Shown here in pieces: positions 5,871 through 8,950 of a stretch of 8,950 bases of DNA. The stretch is taken from NCBI GenBank assembly GCA_030638185.1, contig DAOWFD010000331.1, positions 1-8,950 of the forward strand, in the 5' to 3' direction. Both the position numbers and the translations under genes were made by a program. Below the pieces are notes generated by a model. The model ran no database searches. It had not been told where the DNA came from and saw nothing but the letters and a program-made list of their open reading frames with translations. Within the stretch, counting starts at the first letter, position 1. Every line of letters begins with the position of its first letter. This stretch comes from Candidatus Aegiribacteria sp. GTDB lineage: Bacteria; Fermentibacterota; Fermentibacteria; Fermentibacterales; JCC-6.

Positions 5871-6875
5871 TTAATCCATATCCGAAAGGGTTACTTCCCA
5901 TTCGTAGCCGTTCTCATCAACATCGATTTCCCAGAGGGTGTAAGTGTCACCGTCTTCATCTGTAACACGCATATCGTAGATTCCAGGGTCTACCCAGACT
6001 GTGATCTCACTTGATCCTGTAAGAATAATGTCGGCTCCAAGGCAGTCTTCACCCCAGGGACTATCCGAAGGGTCCACATATACGTAGTGGATGTCCCATG
6101 CGCCCAGATCATTTACGATGGTGACCGGCGCGATTCCCTCACCGGTTTCCAGAGAAACGCTTTCATAAATTTCATCACCCGACATGGGATCCATGTCACC
6201 GAGCGTTACGGACCACTCGAAACCAGCTGCATCCACTTCAGCTTCCAAGAGTGTATAAGTGTCGCCGTCTTCGTCCTCAACCTGTATGTCATAAGTTCCG
6301 GGATCTACCCAGACGATGAGCTGGTCATCCTGGAAAAGAATGTCCGAACCCATAAGGTCATCGCTGAAGGGCGCGTCGGTGGGCTCAACGTATACCCAGT
6401 ATATGTCCCATCCCTGAAGGTCGTTGGTGATGGCTATGTATGTGCTTCCCTCGCCTGTTTCGATTATCTGGGGTTCGCTGAATTCATCTTCACCCCATCC
6501 TGAATCCATATCGTCGATTGTTACATTCCACTGGTAGCTTTCAGGCCCTATATCAACCTGCCACAGTGTATAGGTATCACCGTCTTCGTCTTCAACCATT
6601 ATATCCCAGGTGCCCTCTTCGATCTCAACAGTGAAGGATTCCCCCGGAGTAAGGATATCGGCTCCAAGACGATCTTCGCCCCATGTTTCGTCGGAAGGAT
6701 CAATGAGTATGAAATATATATCCCATAACTCAAGACCATTTGTAATGGTGACTTCAACCATTGCTGCTTCATCAGTGCCGTCTGCTGGAGCTTGTGTCCC
6801 CTCATCTGCCTGTTCGCCGCAGGCGGCAAACAGTGCGATAGCAAGTACACTGAGAAGTAATGTCAATCTCTTCAT
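5871..6875 (-). CDS. acidic triple-repeat lipoprotein of unknown function
   Basis: A 334-residue predicted lipoprotein. The N-terminus is a lipoprotein signal peptide with lipobox LFAAC and the lipidated Cys at 19, followed by a Gln/Asp/Gly/Ala/Thr linker (about 20-38). The rest is three tandem copies of an 84-residue domain (about 41-124, 146-229, 251-334) at a period of exactly 105 residues. Each copy has a W-D-I strand, D/E-P-S/T-D, a G-A/S-D-I-L-like step, (G)xYDI or similar, the block DEDGDTYTL (96-104, 201-209, 306-314) and a DMD end. The mature protein has only two Arg, no Lys and one His. Asp-rich loops suggest Ca2+ or other cation binding, but no standard EF-hand is present. A TTG at 6878 is in frame, but the ATG at 6875 is six bases from GAGGG and is preferred. 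Similar single-copy domains occur in hypothetical proteins of other bacteria (from memory); function is unknown. Confidence 0.9.
   Translation of the reverse strand: MKRLTLLLSVLAIALFAACGEQADEGTQAPADGTDEAAMVEVTITNGLELWDIYFILIDPSDETWGEDRLGADILTPGESFTVEIEEGTWDIMVEDEDGDTYTLWQVDIGPESYQWNVTIDDMDSGWGEDEFSEPQIIETGEGSTYIAITNDLQGWDIYWVYVEPTDAPFSDDLMGSDILFQDDQLIVWVDPGTYDIQVEDEDGDTYTLLEAEVDAAGFEWSVTLGDMDPMSGDEIYESVSLETGEGIAPVTIVNDLGAWDIHYVYVDPSDSPWGEDCLGADIILTGSSEITVWVDPGIYDMRVTDEDGDTYTLWEIDVDENGYEWEVTLSDMD
5874..6755 (-). repeat. three tandem protein-coding repeats of 315-base period
   Basis: Units lie at 6504-6755, 6189-6440 and 5874-6125 on the minus strand, each encoding 84 residues with 21-residue spacers, at an exact 315-base period. 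They are well diverged at the DNA level outside the segment for DEDGDTYTL, which argues for an old in-frame triplication, not a recent slippage event. Confidence 0.85.
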
Positions 6876-6897
6876 CAAATTCCCTCTTTCTGTATTT

Positions 6898-6914
6898 CCG
6901 GTTTCCCGAACCGG
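6898..6914 (-). other. short perfect hairpin between the two minus-strand genes
   Basis: CCGGTT (6898-6903) and AACCGG (6909-6914) enclose five bases. The hairpin lies 50 bases past the stop of the upstream gene (6965-7417) and about 20 bases before the lipoprotein start. There is no T-run on either side, so it is not a clear terminator; a leader stem is possible. Confidence 0.3.
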
Positions 6915-6964
6915 TACGGCTCAAACGTTAACGAAACTATAGAAACTGTACTGTAATATAATTA

Positions 6965-7417
6965 TTAAACATACGAGCCCCTGAGGGCTGAATCAATCCT
7001 GTTTCTGAATATCTCTTCCAGACTGAGCTTCCAGTAACCCTCCTCAAGAATCATCGTATACTTTAACTGTTCTGCAGAGGAAAGGGTAATTTCCGCCTGA
7101 TCTCCCTGGATAAAAATCATAGTTACATCTCCGCTGAAGTCAATGTACTCTCTACATAGTATCGGAAGAAGATCCGCACCGGATCCGTATCCCTGCAGTC
7201 CTCTCGCCGAAAGGCTCGAAGCCAGTGAATCAAGAAAGATCAGAGTAGAAGAACTCAGTGAACTGGCAGCTGATTCCCATTCGTTCCTGTCGATGTATCC
7301 CGCGGTCTCGTTGTATCTATCAAGAATCTCCAGCTGTGTTGCTGACCAGGAGCATGATATCATGATCAGAACGGTTACGAGCAGTATCGTGAAAGCATAA
7401 TCGCGAATGAGCATCAT
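6965..7417 (-). CDS. small membrane-anchored or lipidated exported protein
   Basis: A 150-residue protein of unrecognised family. Residues 7-21 form one hydrophobic segment (YAFTILLVTVLIMIS) followed by Cys22. This could be a lipoprotein signal peptide with an atypical lipobox (Met at -3: MISC) or an N-terminal membrane anchor. The mature part starts with a helical region (about 27-75: LEILDRYNETAGYID and a Ser/Leu-rich stretch) and ends with beta-like strands VTMIFIQGDQAEITL and EEGYWKLSLEEI. That close resembles DUF4878/NTF2-like exported proteins and the end of the 1238-1714 product. Start: tandem ATG ATG at 7417/7414; GGGGG six bases before the first supports 7417, though it is not a classic ribosome site. 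The acidic lipoprotein gene follows on the same strand after 89 bases and may be co-transcribed. It is divergent from the GGDEF gene. Confidence 0.72.
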   Translation of the reverse strand: MMLIRDYAFTILLVTVLIMISCSWSATQLEILDRYNETAGYIDRNEWESAASSLSSSTLIFLDSLASSLSARGLQGYGSGADLLPILCREYIDFSGDVTMIFIQGDQAEITLSSAEQLKYTMILEEGYWKLSLEEIFRNRIDSALRGSYV

Positions 7418-7443
7418 GGATTTCCCCCACTAACAATAAATAC

Positions 7444-7449
7444 AGTATA
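7444..7449 (-). promoter_or_regulatory. possible -10 element for the minus-strand pair
   Basis: TATACT (5/6 to consensus) on the minus strand, 27 bases before the start at 7417. A TTGACG lies upstream but 22 bases away, too far for a standard promoter. Weak evidence. Confidence 0.22.
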
Positions 7450-7541
7450 GTCTGTTTCTTTCTTTAGCCCTCGTCAATGTCAGGGTGCTTTCATTTATTC
7501 GATATCCTGTTATTATTCATGCAACCACGGGAGGTTTGGAT

Positions 7542-8429
7542 TTGTCATTCATGGGCCGCAGTGGGTTTCATCTGGGGTTTCCCTGGACGGGAGAACTTGA
7601 CACGGTAACAGGAATACCACCCAGAAAAGCTCTGGATGGCAGTCTGCCACTGCTGCTTCGAATCATGGGGGAGGAAGATCTTCCCCTGTCAGTAATTATG
7701 ATCGATATCGACCATTTCAAGAAATTCAATGACAGATGGGGCCATGATACGGGGGATAGAGTTCTCAGGCATGTAAGCCGCATCATCCGTGAAGCTGTAA
7801 GGTACCGTGGCGAGGCCTACAGATATGGTGGGGAGGAGATCACTCTGCTTCTTCCAAATACATCTTCGGATGAGGCTTCCCTGACGGCTGAGAGGATACG
7901 ACGGAGCATCTACGATTCCCCTCTGGAAAGGCAATCTGGAGAAGATGATGAATCTTCAACGATTCCGCTATCTGTGACTATTTCTCTGGGTGTAAGTACT
8001 TTTCCCTCTGTGGCTGGCAGCGAGCTGCTTGTCGCTGCCGATCAGGCTCTCTTCGATGCCAAGAAGGGGGGCAGGAACAGGGTAGCCGTATATACATCCG
8101 GAAAGAAGGATGAGAGTTCACCGGTTGTTCTCGATGTCCGTTTTCCAGGTGTTTCCTACGTCAGCGAAGGCAGTTATATAATCCTTACGCGCTGGTTCAG
8201 GCACAGGGGTGAACTTACCGAGATCGAAGCCAGGGAAATATCCGATCCCGGCAGGAGCAGCAGGGAGTTAGCCGAAGGACCGGTACCTCCGGGTGGGTAC
8301 GTAACCGCTGAGATCAGAGGCAGGGTTACGGCCGTTGAGCGACGCGGTGGTTCCACCTTCTTCAGCTTTGAGGTTGAAGCCGAAGTCCTTGACCTTATGT
8401 TCCATCACCTGAAAGATCGCGGTTCATGA
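7542..8429 (+). CDS. GGDEF-domain protein (probable diguanylate cyclase) with unassigned C-terminal domain
   Basis: A 295-residue soluble protein. The GGDEF domain covers about 18-184: TVTGIPPRKAL, the metal-binding DIDHFKKFND (Asp55), the substrate-binding GHDTGDRVL, the signature YRYGGEEI (GGEEI at 96-100), SLGVST and a closing ADQALFDAKKGGRNRV. Diguanylate cyclases make c-di-GMP from two GTP. Glu at the third and fourth positions is standard for active enzymes, but Ile replaces the usual Phe. No RxxD inhibitory site is seen before the motif (YRGE). There is no N-terminal sensor or membrane segment. Residues about 190-295 are a beta-rich domain I cannot assign; its layout is vaguely PilZ-like, but the RxxxR and DxSxxG motifs are absent. 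Start: TTG seven bases after GGGAGG (7529-7534); the frame also opens at GTG 7485 without a ribosome site, and at ATG 7551. The stop overlaps the next start (ATGA). Confidence 0.88.
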   Translation: MSFMGRSGFHLGFPWTGELDTVTGIPPRKALDGSLPLLLRIMGEEDLPLSVIMIDIDHFKKFNDRWGHDTGDRVLRHVSRIIREAVRYRGEAYRYGGEEITLLLPNTSSDEASLTAERIRRSIYDSPLERQSGEDDESSTIPLSVTISLGVSTFPSVAGSELLVAADQALFDAKKGGRNRVAVYTSGKKDESSPVVLDVRFPGVSYVSEGSYIILTRWFRHRGELTEIEAREISDPGRSSRELAEGPVPPGGYVTAEIRGRVTAVERRGGSTFFSFEVEAEVLDLMFHHLKDRGS

Positions 8430-8950
8430 AATCCTTTGTCTGCGGAGGAATCTGGGCAGGTCCGGAAAACGGTGTACTCCCCCCGTCGAGAATATCGATC
8501 TCCGGGGAGAGGATCTCGGATATTTCTCCATCTCCTGATGTGCATTCACATCTTTTTGTAATACCTGGTTTTGTAGACGCACACTGCCATTTCTGCTGGA
8601 GCGGGCTTCAAAGTCTGTATATTGATCTTGCGGGAACTTCATCCTCAGCGGATCTCCTTGATCTGGTTTTCTCTTTGATCGATTCGGAAGGAACAGGGCG
8701 CATTCTCAGGGGGTTCGGATACGACTGCAGCAGCTGGAAAAATCCTGTGCTTCCCTCCCTTGCGGAACTCGACAGAGCAACTGGAAGCCGCCCGGTTTTC
8801 ATCAGAAGGGTTTGCTGCCATGAAGCCCTTGTAAACTCAGCCATGCTTGATATGCTCCCCCCGGAATGCCCGGGGGCGGATTACTCAACAGGTATTATCA
8901 GGGAGGGGGTTATTTTCGATTTTGAGAGCCTGTTCCCGCCTGAACCACAC
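8426..8950 (+). CDS. amidohydrolase of the YtcJ-like (Amidohydro_3) type, 3' partial
   Basis: The first 175 residues of a metal-dependent amidohydrolase; the frame is open from the ATG at 8426 to the window end. It starts with the small beta-sandwich strand region (SGERISDIS), then VIPGFVDAHCHF with the metal-binding His53-x-His55, followed by family landmarks: a GRILRGFGYD segment (91-100), LPSLAELDRATGSRP (109-123), PVFIRRV and HEALVNSAML (132-141). This order matches YtcJ-type hydrolases, which act on cyclic or N-acyl amide substrates; the substrate cannot be predicted. Members usually exceed 500 residues, so roughly two thirds lies beyond the window. The start codon overlaps the GGDEF stop (ATGA) and has no strong ribosome site of its own, which suggests translational coupling. 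Confidence 0.9.
   Translation, partial: MKSFVCGGIWAGPENGVLPPSRISISGERISDISPSPDVHSHLFVIPGFVDAHCHFCWSGLQSLYIDLAGTSSSADLLDLVFSLIDSEGTGRILRGFGYDCSSWKNPVLPSLAELDRATGSRPVFIRRVCCHEALVNSAMLDMLPPECPGADYSTGIIREGVIFDFESLFPPEPH

Noticed and set aside
6087..6503. 138-codon plus-strand frame
   Set aside because: It is antisense to the repeat lipoprotein; its own repeats are only the mirror of that gene's repeats.
5874..6755. Regular repeats considered as a CRISPR array or satellite
   Set aside because: The 315-base period is far too long for CRISPR, and the units form one continuous protein-coding frame.
6975..6990. Short inverted repeat AGCCC/GGGCT at the end of the 6965-7417 gene
   Set aside because: It lies inside the last codons of the gene, the stem is only about five pairs, and no T-run follows on the minus strand.
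8608..8844. 78-codon minus-strand frame at the right end
   Set aside because: It is antisense to the amidohydrolase, which shows the HxH metal site and other family motifs in its own frame.

Overview
The window looks like an ordinary stretch of chromosome from an uncultured Gram-negative bacterium, most likely of the FCB group or a neighbouring candidate phylum such as Fermentibacterota or Cloacimonadota. This is an inference. It rests on a gingipain-type (C25) secreted peptidase ending in a FlgD-like/type IX-type C-terminal module, several small exported proteins, a zinc-free ribosomal protein S4 encoded on its own, and good GGAGG ribosome binding sites that sometimes serve TTG starts. No transposase, integrase, phage gene, CRISPR array, tRNA or rRNA was seen.

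Layout. Positions 2-1087 hold the 3' part of an isocitrate/homoisocitrate dehydrogenase-family gene, closed by a strong hairpin. A small exported protein (1238-1714) and an HD-domain hydrolase (1791-2351) follow on the same strand. After a short gap with a possible promoter comes the 747-residue C25 peptidase (2542-4785), also closed by a hairpin. A 400-base non-coding stretch then leads into rpsD (5188-5796). It holds a candidate promoter and at least three hairpins, and is the most interesting non-coding DNA here. A bidirectional terminator separates rpsD from two minus-strand genes: a very acidic triple-repeat lipoprotein (5871-6875) and a small exported protein (6965-7417). The right end runs on the plus strand: a GGDEF protein with an unassigned C-terminal domain (7542-8429), overlapping by four bases the start of a YtcJ-like amidohydrolase that runs off the window (8426-8950).

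How the genes work together. There is no obvious single pathway. Central metabolism (IDH), translation (S4), cell-envelope or secreted proteins (C25 peptidase, acidic lipoprotein, two small exported proteins) and signalling (GGDEF, HD) are interleaved in short transcription units. The only clear translational coupling is GGDEF to amidohydrolase. No convincing multi-gene novel system is visible. The best leads are the rpsD leader, the repeat lipoprotein with almost no basic residues, the unassigned domain on the GGDEF protein, and substitutions at the substrate site of the IDH-family enzyme.
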